The notes beneath the pieces are model-generated. The model did no database searches, had not been told where the DNA came from, and saw nothing but the letters and a program-made list of their open reading frames with translations. A stretch of 14,462 bases of DNA, taken from the NCBI GenBank assembly GCA_042217615.1, contig JBDGSI010000065.1:1-14462 (forward strand), read 5' to 3'. Source of the DNA: JBDGSM01 sp042217615 (GTDB lineage Archaea > Nanohalarchaeota > Nanosalinia > Nanosalinales > Nanosalinaceae). Numbering within the stretch: position 1 is the stretch's first letter; each line of letters begins with the position of its first letter. Below, piece after piece: positions 1 through 5,390 of this stretch. The translations under genes were made by a program, and so were the position numbers.

Positions 1-2
1 AC

Positions 3-176
3 GCAAAGGAAAGAGTAAGCGAGACACGGCACAGCATAGCCGAGCTCATGGACCCCTCCGGAAAGTACCAGGACGCCTACAGCGGCGAAAACAGCAAGTG
101 GGGGAAGTACTGGGCACGAACCTCCTTACTGTTAGCCGCTCTCTACGTAATATACTTGCTATTAAGGCCTTTCTAG
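3..176 (+). CDS. C-terminal fragment of a membrane protein (5' end outside window)
   Basis: The frame is open from the left edge of the window to a TAG stop at 174-176, giving 57 residues. The fragment begins with a charged helix-like stretch, continues with a polar Lys/Tyr/Gly-rich segment, and ends in a hydrophobic segment of about 16 residues (LLLAALYVIYLLL) followed by Arg-Pro-Phe. This is a typical C-terminal transmembrane anchor with almost no tail. The last codons contain an AGGCCT hexamer (165-170) read as Arg-Pro. The family cannot be identified from the tail alone. That it is coding is supported by the unbroken frame and the sensible membrane-anchor composition. A competing ATG-started frame at 98-280 overlaps it and looks like a shadow. 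Confidence 0.6.
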   Translation, partial: AKERVSETRHSIAELMDPSGKYQDAYSGENSKWGKYWARTSLLLAALYVIYLLLRPF

Positions 177-384
177 CTCCGCTCATCAACCAGGTTGTTC
201 GCCTATCGCAAACACTCATCTTTCCCGCAAATTTCGATAAAACTCTTTCTGAAACTGTGATTCTGCCGTATAGGCTCTGAAACTTGGAAATATAAAACGG
301 AAAAAGGTTGTTCGTAGCTCTTTAACACTCGCTCCTTTAAAAGTAGTTATATAGTAGCTGTCGAACAGTGAAAACAGCAGATTC

Positions 385-395
385 TTAAATATATA
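385..395 (+). promoter_or_regulatory. Strong TATA-box-like element with no clear downstream gene
   Basis: TTAAATATATA is the best match to an archaeal TATA box in the window. With the usual 25-base spacing from its centre, transcription would start near 415. It lies about 300 bases upstream of the histone gene, which has a TATA box of its own, so it probably drives something in 415-620. The ATG at 398 lies upstream of the predicted start and would not be transcribed. Confidence 0.45.
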
Positions 396-448
396 GGATG
401 TTCGTATTTATCCAACACATTGTTGTTCTTCTGCATCGAACAGTCTGG

Positions 449-616
449 ATGTGTTTTGTGAGTTTCAGAGAGTGGAAAGATCTATTTGAAGAGGAAAACT
501 TCTTGATTAAGGTCTTGTCGCTGGAAGGGTTCTGGAGATTTGGTTGGGGTTGGGTTCTGGTGGCTGTGTTTTTCTCTTGGTCTGCGTGCTTTGTTTCCTT
601 CTTTGTTCTTTATTGA
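449..616 (+). CDS. Possible small membrane protein (55 residues), unsupported family
   Basis: The ATG at 449 is the first in-frame start downstream of the transcription start predicted from the TATA element at 385-395, which would leave a leader of about 30 bases. The product would have an N-terminal charged, amphipathic part rich in Glu, Lys, Phe and Trp. A C-terminal hydrophobic segment of about 22 residues follows (WVLVAVFFSWSACFVSFFVLY), with a Gly/Trp-rich turn before it. That resembles a single-pass small membrane protein. However, the G+T-rich DNA would by itself give Val, Phe, Leu, Trp and Cys codons in any frame, and no ribosome binding site is visible. It could equally be part of a non-coding RNA ending in the T-rich tract at about 587-612. 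Confidence 0.28.
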   Translation: MCFVSFREWKDLFEEENFLIKVLSLEGFWRFGWGWVLVAVFFSWSACFVSFFVLY

Positions 617-663
617 GGTGTTTGTGGGAATATTAGGGCTTCATGATGATGGGTACCGTCCTG

Positions 664-702
664 TTTAAATTAATGCAGGCTCTAAGTTCTGTTTAAGGTG
701 AT
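664..702 (+). promoter_or_regulatory. Histone promoter and ribosome binding site
   Basis: TTTAAATTA at 664-672 is a TATA box whose predicted start point is near 693-695. The short leader then carries GGTGAT (697-702), a partial Shine-Dalgarno match 5 bases before the ATG at 708. This fits a short-leadered transcript rather than a leaderless one. Confidence 0.5.
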
Positions 703-707
703 ATAAA

Positions 708-905
708 ATGGAGTTTTCTGTTGCAAAGATGAAGGACATGGTTAAGGAACAGGGAGAGAAAAGAGTATCTGAGGACGGAGCCGAGGAACTAGGTAACGTT
801 CTTGAACGTTTCGCAGGCGACATTGCTGAAGAAGCAATTGCGATCGCTGACGAAGATGATAGGAAGACAGTCAGAGATGAAGACATTCGAGAGGCCTTGA
901 AGTAG
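708..905 (+). CDS. Archaeal histone (histone-fold DNA-packaging protein)
   Basis: This 65-residue protein is a single histone fold, the usual size for archaeal histones (about 65-70). Archaeal histones dimerise and wrap DNA. The sequence shows the expected three-helix pattern. Helix 1 and loop 1 are at about 4-20 (AKMKDMVKEQ, then KRVS). The long central helix is at about 21-47 (EDGAEELGNVLERFAGDIAE). Loop 2 carries the typical Arg-Lys-Thr-Val motif (about 52-55), followed by helix 3 at about 56-64 (RDEDIREAL). The N-terminal segment differs from the common Leu-Pro-Ile-Ala-Pro start, and the protein is acidic for a DNA-binding protein, as in salt-adapted archaea. It has its own promoter and a U-rich terminator, and stands next to rpa and radA. 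Identification is firm at family level (COG2036). Confidence 0.95.
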   Translation: MEFSVAKMKDMVKEQGEKRVSEDGAEELGNVLERFAGDIAEEAIAIADEDDRKTVRDEDIREALK

Positions 906-925
906 AGAGAAATTCCGTGTTCCAC

Positions 926-960
926 ATTTTTCTTCACTTTTTTTCTTTAAGGAGTTTTTT
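926..960 (+). terminator. U-rich terminator after histone gene
   Basis: Three T-tracts follow the histone stop codon (about 927-931, 938-944 and 955-960). No stable hairpin is needed: archaeal RNA polymerase commonly terminates at such U-tracts. Confidence 0.6.
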
Positions 961-975
961 CCGGTATTTCCGGTA
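959..975 (+). repeat. Tandem TTCCGGTA pair upstream of the rpa promoter
   Basis: TTCCGGTA occurs at 959-966 and again at 968-975, one base apart. The pair lies just upstream of the rpa TATA box (989-996), a position where an activator or repressor could bind. Its role is not known and it may be chance. Confidence 0.3.
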
Positions 976-988
976 GAGAGGGTCAGGG

Positions 989-996
989 ATTTAAGG
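989..996 (+). promoter_or_regulatory. TATA box of the rpa-radA operon
   Basis: ATTTAAGG is centred about 27 bases before the ATG at 1020. Transcription should therefore begin at or next to the start codon. No Shine-Dalgarno sequence is present, which fits a leaderless mRNA. Confidence 0.5.
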
Positions 997-1019
997 TTTC
1001 CATCACCGGTTCTTCATGT

Positions 1020-2012
1020 ATGGAAGCCGAGGATATTATTGAAAGAATTGTCGAGGAGTCAGAGCTTGAAGAAGACGATGTCCGTGAGAAAGTTGAAGAT
1101 AAAATGGATGAGTTTGAAGGCCTTGTCAGCGAAGAAGGTGCTGTGCATCTTGTTGCTAAGGAGCACGGCGTTCAAGTAGCTGAGGAAGGTAAGGAAGACT
1201 TGAAGATTGAGAATATTGTCCCTGAAATGAGGAAAGTGCATTTGAAGGCCCGAGTTGTAAATATAAGTGATGTAAACACTTTTGAGAGGGATGAAGACGA
1301 GGAGGATGGAAAAGTTCAGAACCTTGTTCTCGGTGATGAGACAGGTACGGTAAGAGTCACTTTGTGGGATGATCAGACGGAGATAGCTGAGAAGATTGAG
1401 GAAGACGATGTAATCGAGATCTCAGGTGCCTACACTGTAGAAGATAACCAGGGTAACGCAGAGCTCAGGTTAGGAGATGAAGTACAGGTGAAGATGGCGG
1501 ACGATGATGCTGTGCCTGAGGTCAAGGATCCTAATGAGGCGCAGGAAGTTGAGATAACAGATGTAAGCGATGAGGGAGCGACTTACAGAGTTAAGGGAAT
1601 GGTGATGAATGTCTACACCTCAAATCCTTTCTATAGCACCTGCCCGGAATGCGGGTCCTCGGTAAGGGAGAACGATGAAGAAGAATACGTATGTGAAGAA
1701 CACGGTAAAGTAGAACCTGACAAGGCCTTGGCAATTTCCGCAGTGCTTGATGATGGTACAGACAGTATAAGATCTGTTTTCTTCAGAGATCAGGCCCGCG
1801 ACCTGCTTGACATCAGTGAGGACGAGGAGCTTGAAGGAGACATTGAAACGGTGGAAGAGGCAGCAGAGAAGGCAACAGGTAAAGAGATAGAGATTGAAGG
1901 CCGTACCCGGTACAACGACTACTTTGGAAGAATCGAGATTATTGCAAACAGTTTCCAGCCTGTTGAAACAGGTAAGGAGCTTGAAAAACTGTTAAACGTG
2001 CTTGAGGCCTGA
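1020..2012 (+). CDS. rpa: Replication protein A-type single-stranded DNA-binding protein
   Basis: RPA coats single-stranded DNA during replication, repair and recombination. The 330-residue product has a helical, very acidic N-terminal region (1-65), a first OB fold at about 70-160 (VHLKARVVNISD, then a LVLGDETGTVRVTLWDD core), and a second OB-like region at about 185-312. Inside the second lies a zinc-ribbon motif with ligands Cys208, Cys211, Cys225 and His228 (Cys-x2-Cys ... Cys-x2-His). This arrangement of OB folds plus an embedded zinc finger is known in euryarchaeal RPAs. The many Asp and Glu residues fit a salt-adapted cytoplasm. The ATG at 1020 is supported by a TATA box at the correct leaderless distance. 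The gene is followed after 20 bases by radA with a strong ribosome binding site, so the two are co-transcribed; RPA and RadA act together on single-stranded DNA in homologous recombination. Confidence 0.92.
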   Translation: MEAEDIIERIVEESELEEDDVREKVEDKMDEFEGLVSEEGAVHLVAKEHGVQVAEEGKEDLKIENIVPEMRKVHLKARVVNISDVNTFERDEDEEDGKVQNLVLGDETGTVRVTLWDDQTEIAEKIEEDDVIEISGAYTVEDNQGNAELRLGDEVQVKMADDDAVPEVKDPNEAQEVEITDVSDEGATYRVKGMVMNVYTSNPFYSTCPECGSSVRENDEEEYVCEEHGKVEPDKALAISAVLDDGTDSIRSVFFRDQARDLLDISEDEELEGDIETVEEAAEKATGKEIEIEGRTRYNDYFGRIEIIANSFQPVETGKELEKLLNVLEA

Positions 2013-2016
2013 ATAA

Positions 2017-2022
2017 GGAGGT
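2017..2022 (+). promoter_or_regulatory. Strong Shine-Dalgarno site before radA
   Basis: GGAGGT lies 10 bases before the radA ATG at 2033 and matches the 16S rRNA 3' end. It is the only full-strength site I found in the window. It precedes an internal operon gene, in contrast to the apparently leaderless first genes. Confidence 0.7.
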
Positions 2023-2032
2023 TAAAAATACT

Positions 2033-2980
2033 ATGGCTGAAAACGATGTTGAACTTGAAGATATCAAAGGTGTAGGAGGAAAAACAGCGGAGAAGTTGAG
2101 AGACGCCGGCTACGAGGAACTGATGAGTATAGCAACTATGAGTTCTGGAGAGCTTGCAGAAGTAGCTGACCTTGGGGATAAAAAGGCGCAGAGCATCATC
2201 ACAGAGGCGAGGAAGCATCTGGACATTGGCTTCGAGTCCGCAAAAGATCGATACGACCAGAGACAGGAGATGCAGAGGATCAAGACCAGCAGCGAGAACT
2301 TTGATGAGATCCTCGGCGGCGGAGTCGAGACACAGTGCATCACAGAAGTCTACGGAGAGTACGGATCCGCCAAGACACAGCTCTCCCACCAGCTGGCGGC
2401 AAACGTCCAGCTACCGGAGGACGAAGGAGGCCTTGGAAGAGAGGCGATCTACCTCGACACGGAGGACACGTTCATCCCCGAAAGGATCGAGGACATGGCG
2501 GAAGCCAACGGACAGGACCCGGAAGAAGTCCTCGAAGGCATCCACGTCGCCCGCGCATTTAACAGCGACCACCAGATGCTTCTGGCGGATGAGGCGCAGG
2601 AGATCTGCCAGAACAACGATATAGGGCTTATAGTCGTCGACTCGCTGACAGCACAGTTCAGAAGTGACTATGTAGGAAGGGGAGAACTGGCGAAAAGGCA
2701 GCAGAAGCTGAACAAGCACATGAACACGCTGCTGAGGCTTGCAAACAGCCACAACCTTGCGGTACTGGTCACGAACCAGGTCATGTCCAATCCTGACCAG
2801 ATGTTCGGAGACCCTACATCCGCGATCGGAGGACACATCGTCGCACACAACTCCGCAGTCAGAGTCTACCTCAGAAAGTCCAAGAAGGACAAGAGAATTG
2901 CCAGGCTCGTTGACTCGCCGTACATGCCTGAAGGAGAGGCCGTCTTCAAGGTAAAGGACGAAGGAATCATCGACGGATAA
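2033..2980 (+). CDS. radA: DNA repair and recombination protein RadA
   Basis: RadA is the archaeal RecA/Rad51 recombinase: it forms ATP-dependent filaments on single-stranded DNA and carries out strand exchange. The 315-residue length is normal. Residues 5-62 form the helix-hairpin-helix domain (IKGVGGKTAEKLRDAGY). The polymerisation motif Gly-Phe-x-x-Ala is at 66-70. The ATPase core begins near 78, with the P-loop at 108-115 (GEYGSAKT), Walker B at 199-203 (LIVVD) and the L2/ssDNA region from about 248 (NQVMSNPDQMFGDPTSAIGG). The end, DSPYMPEGEAVFKVKDEGI, is typical. One odd point is that the P-loop has Ala113 where the family normally has Gly just before the catalytic Lys114. No intein is present. 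DNA from about 2240 to 2960 is richer in GC and in C-ending codons than the first 200 bases. It is translated from a GGAGGT site downstream of rpa. Confidence 0.96.
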   Translation: MAENDVELEDIKGVGGKTAEKLRDAGYEELMSIATMSSGELAEVADLGDKKAQSIITEARKHLDIGFESAKDRYDQRQEMQRIKTSSENFDEILGGGVETQCITEVYGEYGSAKTQLSHQLAANVQLPEDEGGLGREAIYLDTEDTFIPERIEDMAEANGQDPEEVLEGIHVARAFNSDHQMLLADEAQEICQNNDIGLIVVDSLTAQFRSDYVGRGELAKRQQKLNKHMNTLLRLANSHNLAVLVTNQVMSNPDQMFGDPTSAIGGHIVAHNSAVRVYLRKSKKDKRIARLVDSPYMPEGEAVFKVKDEGIIDG

Positions 2981-2991
2981 TTTCCTTTTTC
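2981..2991 (+). terminator. U-rich terminator of the rpa-radA operon
   Basis: TTTCCTTTTTC directly follows the radA stop codon, with more T-rich sequence to about 3001. This fits archaeal U-tract termination. Confidence 0.5.
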
Positions 2992-3011
2992 TACCTTATT
3001 TCTCCAAAAAC

Positions 3012-3018
3012 ACTTAAC
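3012..3018 (+). promoter_or_regulatory. Weak TATA-like element before the AbrB/PIN pair
   Basis: ACTTAAC is centred about 27 bases before the ATG at 3042, a spacing that would give a leaderless transcript. The match to a TATA box is weak. Its main use is in favouring the ATG at 3042 over an upstream TTG at 3021. Confidence 0.35.
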
Positions 3019-3041
3019 TTTTGCCGAGAAGCAGTGTTTGT

Positions 3042-3266
3042 ATGAAGGTTGACGCCGAGGACGGCCGGATCTATATCCCTAAGGAGACGCGGGACAGGAT
3101 GGGTACTGAGTTCGAACTGATCGATAGAGGCGATAAAATCATTCTGCTGCCTATCCCTGAGGACCCTCTTGAAGAGCTTCAGGAAGAGTGGAGCGATGTG
3201 GATAAGTCTGTGGAGGAGCTGAAAAAGGAAGCCAGAGAAGCAGCGATGGAAGAAGCAGGGAGATAA
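3042..3266 (+). CDS. AbrB/MazE-like antitoxin, VapB type
   Basis: The product from the ATG at 3042 is 74 residues. Its N-terminal half has the swapped-hairpin AbrB pattern (KVDAEDGRIYIPKETRDRMG, then a strand such as IILLPIP), which binds operator DNA as a dimer. The C-terminal half is an acidic helix rich in Glu and Lys (about 35-74) of the kind that wraps around and blocks a partner toxin. The frame extends upstream to a TTG at 3021, but that adds a non-conserved stretch and the promoter spacing favours the ATG. The stop is one base from the start of a PIN-domain gene, so the pair reads as a VapBC-type toxin-antitoxin or RNase-regulator module. The antitoxin probably represses its own operon, as is known for the family. 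Confidence 0.78.
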   Translation: MKVDAEDGRIYIPKETRDRMGTEFELIDRGDKIILLPIPEDPLEELQEEWSDVDKSVEELKKEAREAAMEEAGR

Positions 3267-3267
3267 A

Positions 3268-3633
3268 ATGTATGTAGAAACAGACTTTCTACTGGCTCTT
3301 CTCAAGGACGACGACTGGCTGCAGGAACCGGCGAAAAACGTCTACAGAGAACATCGAGAAGAGTTATGGACTCGAGAATATACCTTGATAGAGCTTATGC
3401 TTGTGGCCTACAGAGAAGACCGGAACGTGCTTAAAACAGTAGCAGGAGCCTCAAAACTGGTGGAGATACGTGGCGAAGAATCTCTAATGAAGGAAGCGGC
3501 AAGCTACGTGACAGAAAACGGTTTGACGCCGATGGACGCAGTACACCTGGCATCATCCGGCGAAGACAAAATCCTCTCAAGCGAAAAAGAATACCAAGAC
3601 CTCTCCGAAGTAGAAAAACTGGATGAAAAGTAA
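3268..3633 (+). CDS. PIN-domain ribonuclease, VapC-like toxin
   Basis: This 121-residue protein has the size and layout of a PIN nuclease. The acidic metal-binding residues fall where expected: Asp6 (ETDFLLALL), Glu42 (TLIELMLVAY), Asp90 (TPMDAVHLASS) and an acidic residue near the C-terminus, here Glu106 (KILSSEKEY) where Asp is usual. VapC toxins cut RNA, often tRNA or rRNA, when the antitoxin is lost. It starts one base after the AbrB-like gene, which supports co-expression. It ends one base from the convergent PRC-barrel gene, with no terminator between them. The RNA target cannot be read from the sequence. A housekeeping PIN RNase is a less likely alternative. Confidence 0.82.
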   Translation: MYVETDFLLALLKDDDWLQEPAKNVYREHREELWTREYTLIELMLVAYREDRNVLKTVAGASKLVEIRGEESLMKEAASYVTENGLTPMDAVHLASSGEDKILSSEKEYQDLSEVEKLDEK

Positions 3634-3634
3634 A

Positions 3635-3895
3635 TTAGAGGATGTCGTCTTCGGAAACTATTACGAAGTCTCCGACGCTTCTGACCGCGGAGAACGGGAT
3701 AATGCTTCTTCCTCTGCTGTCCTCTTGAAGCTTGGCTTCATCAAGGTGTTTAGTTGTATCAGCTACTAGAAGATTCATTAACTCGCCAGTATCTGCGACG
3801 AATGAAATATCCTCCACTGTTCCGAATTTTTTACCTTGTTCCTCAGAAACAACTGTTTTGTCAATTATCTCGCTGGCACGCGGGTTATCTGGCAT
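3635..3895 (-). CDS. PRC-barrel domain protein (small, single domain)
   Basis: The 86-residue product is almost entirely one PRC barrel. It opens with ASEIIDKTVVSEEQGKKFG, with the classic 'junction plus Gly-x-Val' pattern. Strands follow (VEDISFVADTGELMNLLV), and it ends with the conserved IIPFSAVRSVGDFVIV. PRC barrels bind RNA-processing or membrane-division partners. In Haloferax volcanii, single-domain PRC-barrel proteins CdpB1 and CdpB2 work with SepF in FtsZ-based division, so a division role is plausible here but is inference. No membrane segment is seen. Its ATG is 25 bases from the centre of a palindromic TATA element shared with the divergent thpR gene, so its mRNA is probably leaderless. 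Its 3' end abuts the PIN gene. Confidence 0.85.
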   Translation of the reverse strand: MPDNPRASEIIDKTVVSEEQGKKFGTVEDISFVADTGELMNLLVADTTKHLDEAKLQEDSRGRSIIPFSAVRSVGDFVIVSEDDIL

Positions 3896-3914
3896 ATTCA
3901 GTTAAACACCTTAC

Positions 3915-3926
3915 AAATAATTATTT
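3915..3926. promoter_or_regulatory. Palindromic bidirectional TATA element (PRC-barrel / thpR)
   Basis: AAATAATTATTT is a perfect 12-base palindrome lying between two divergent genes. Its centre is 25.5 bases from the start codon of the PRC-barrel gene (minus strand, A at 3895) and 30.5 bases from the thpR ATG at 3951. Both spacings fit leaderless transcription. A single TBP-binding site could therefore serve either direction. Confidence 0.5.
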
Positions 3927-3950
3927 AGAGACACAGCATTAAAAGAATGT

Positions 3951-4487
3951 ATGGCCAGGGCCTTCTCAGCAATCGATATAGAAGACAGTGAAACCCTGGC
4001 AAAACTGGAAGAAATCAGAGACGCACTCAACCTCGGATTCAAACCGGTTAAAAAACAGAAAATGCATATTACACTCCAGTTCTTCAAAAACCTAAACAGT
4101 GAAGAACTCGAAGAAGTGAAGAAAGGCCTTGAAAATATAGAAGTAAAGCCGTTCAAGGCCGGGATTGAAGGCCTCGGCGCTTTCCCTTCAAAGGATTTTA
4201 TCAGGGTTCTATGGGCTGGAGTTGAAAATCCCTTGCTTTACAGGTTGCAGGAAGAAGTCTCAAACCATACGGTAGAAAGTGATAACAACCACGAGTTCAG
4301 GCCTCACATCACCCTTCTACGTGTGGAGGATATGTCACCTGGGCAGAAAAGAAAGGTTCAGAAAACCCTGGAGAACTATGAAGACGCCAGAATAGGTGAA
4401 ATCAAGGTTGAAAAAGTAAAGCTTTTCGAAAGCCGTTTGAAACCTGAGGGAACCAGGTACGTTAAACTTGCGGAGAAAGAACTGTGA
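3951..4487 (+). CDS. thpR: RNA 2',3'-cyclic phosphodiesterase (ThpR / 2H family)
   Basis: The 178-residue protein matches the 2H phosphoesterase fold in length and motifs. It has the two catalytic His-x-Thr-x motifs: HITL at 39-42 and HITL at 119-122, the second within FRPHITLLRV. The start MARAFSAIDI is typical of the family. ThpR opens 2',3'-cyclic phosphate RNA ends to 2'-phosphates; some members also ligate tRNA halves with 2'-5' links in vitro, the origin of the older name LigT. It acts in the cytoplasm on tRNA or other RNA ends. Its mRNA is probably leaderless from a palindromic TATA element. The stop overlaps the start of the next gene by four bases, so the two are translationally coupled. 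Confidence 0.93.
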   Translation: MARAFSAIDIEDSETLAKLEEIRDALNLGFKPVKKQKMHITLQFFKNLNSEELEEVKKGLENIEVKPFKAGIEGLGAFPSKDFIRVLWAGVENPLLYRLQEEVSNHTVESDNNHEFRPHITLLRVEDMSPGQKRKVQKTLENYEDARIGEIKVEKVKLFESRLKPEGTRYVKLAEKEL

Positions 4488-4816
4488 AAAAAGACTTACT
4501 GATAGCTGCTTTAACCGTTGCAGGCCTTTCCATACTGTATATAGCTGCAGCACAGCCAGCGGAAAAAGTAGACATATCTGAGATAGGCAGGAAGAATTTA
4601 GGAGATAAAGTCAGGGTTTCAGGAACTTTAAAAAACGTATCGCCTAGAAGAAACGTAGTTTACTTTCAGATAGAAGATGAAGAAGCTGTTAAGGCCTATA
4701 CATTCAATAAAAATCTTTTAATCCTTGAAAACAACTCTGTTACCGCTATAGGGAAAGTTACCTTGAACAGAGGTCGTCCTGCTCTCCAGGTAGAAGATAT
4801 AGAGTTCAAGGAATAA
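4484..4816 (+). CDS. Membrane-anchored OB-fold protein
   Basis: The GTG start at 4484 overlaps the thpR stop (GTGA), giving a 110-residue product. Residues 4-22 form a hydrophobic segment after two lysines (LLIAALTVAGLSILYIAAA), either an N-terminal anchor or a signal peptide. The rest looks like an OB fold of the tRNA-anticodon/nucleic-acid type at about 38-108: strands GDKVRVSGTLKNV, VVYFQIEDE, a short helix, then SVTAIGKVTLNRGRPALQVEDIEF. The topology places the OB domain outside the cytoplasm, which is odd for a partner of an RNA-end enzyme. Small exported OB domains are known in archaea and bacteria, and can bind oligosaccharides or proteins as well as nucleic acids. The specific role is unknown. 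Its last 11 bases overlap the convergent regulator gene. Confidence 0.7.
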   Translation: MKKDLLIAALTVAGLSILYIAAAQPAEKVDISEIGRKNLGDKVRVSGTLKNVSPRRNVVYFQIEDEEAVKAYTFNKNLLILENNSVTAIGKVTLNRGRPALQVEDIEFKE

Positions 4817-5315
4817 CAGCTTTCAAGGCGTCAGCAGCTCGTGCCAAGGCCTTCTTAGGCGGCAGCCGTGTAAGTGTTTTAACAAATTTTTCCGCTCTCT
4901 CATAGAATTCTTTAAGCCGTCTAACCTTCTCAAGGCCTTCCTTATCTCCTTTTTGCTCCATTTCTTTTTCTGCTTCTTCCAAGGCCTCCCTCATTATCTC
5001 TATCTCTTGTGCGGCCTCGTTTTCCATCACCTTCATGAAGGCTTTCTCCAGATTTCTTTCAGGAGTGTAAAACTTGGTTTTACCGTGGCCCTGCTTCTTG
5101 TGACTTTCAGCAAGGTAAAGGTTCTCAAGAGTACTCATTCCTCTGGAAGCTGTCGACTTAGATAGACCTGTTTCCTCACTGAGCTCATCCAAAGTCATCT
5201 CTTCCTCAAAGAACAGGGTGCCGTAGAGCCTGGCATAACTCTCATTAAACCCGTAAAGGTCTGCGATTTCTTCCATAGCTCTTTTTACCCGTTCTCTCGG
5301 TGAAAGCTCCGACAT
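4806..5315 (-). CDS. GbsR/MarR-family winged-helix transcriptional regulator
   Basis: From the ATG at 5315 the product is 169 residues. A winged helix-turn-helix occupies about 25-85: the leading helix FNESYARLYGTLFF, then MTLDELSEETGLSKSTASRGMSTLENLYL as recognition region, then the wing HGKTKFYTP. A long Glu/Lys-rich helix follows at about 90-150, likely for dimerisation. This order is typical of COG1510 (GbsR-like) regulators. An upstream in-frame ATG at 5399 would add 28 non-conserved residues running through the promoter; the start at 5315 is preferred because a TATA box (5341-5350) is centred 30 bases away. It is divergent from the ABC operon and is the natural candidate to control it and itself. 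It overlaps the OB-fold gene by 11 bases at the 3' ends. Confidence 0.85.
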   Translation of the reverse strand: MSELSPRERVKRAMEEIADLYGFNESYARLYGTLFFEEEMTLDELSEETGLSKSTASRGMSTLENLYLAESHKKQGHGKTKFYTPERNLEKAFMKVMENEAAQEIEIMREALEEAEKEMEQKGDKEGLEKVRRLKEFYERAEKFVKTLTRLPPKKALARAADALKAVIP

Positions 5316-5317
5316 AC

Positions 5318-5332
5318 CTATACTTAGTACAG
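5318..5332 (-). promoter_or_regulatory. Inverted repeat at the regulator start, candidate operator
   Basis: CTATACTTAGTACAG has arms that pair at 6 of 7 positions around a central T. It sits between the regulator's TATA box and its start codon, where a bound dimer would block transcription. Autoregulation is an inference from position only. Confidence 0.35.
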
Positions 5333-5340
5333 TTTTGAAA

Positions 5341-5350
5341 CTTAATAAAG
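5341..5350 (-). promoter_or_regulatory. TATA box of the GbsR-like regulator
   Basis: Read on the minus strand, CTTTATTAAG is centred about 30 bases upstream of the start codon at 5315. This predicts a leaderless mRNA. Confidence 0.5.
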
Positions 5351-5390
5351 GCGAAGATATTTCACAGGAATCAAATTTTTCCACCGGCTT

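Larger units (their letters stand above)
177..707. other. Gene-poor interval before the histone gene
   Basis: This stretch of about 530 bases holds no clearly real gene. Its left half is AT-rich, with short direct repeats: TCTGAAACT at 248-256 and 276-284, and TCGAACAGT at 361-369 and 436-444. A strong TATA-like element lies at 385-395. Its right half (about 500-640) is strongly G+T-rich on the plus strand and includes a run of G doublets and triplets at 542-563 that could form a two-tetrad G-quadruplex. No AGGCCT hexamer occurs here, though the window averages one per about 290 bases. I see no tRNA T-loop or other recognisable RNA gene. A small membrane ORF inside it is listed separately. 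Confidence 0.6.

Noticed and set aside
177..400. A tRNA or other structured RNA gene in the AT-rich interval
   Set aside because: No T-loop consensus, no cloverleaf arms and no CCA-adjacent acceptor stem were found; only short direct repeats are visible.
398..448. ATG at 398 as the start of a 72-residue membrane protein
   Set aside because: It lies directly after the TATA element at 385-395, upstream of the predicted transcription start, so it would not be in the mRNA. Only the shorter form from 449 is kept, at low confidence.
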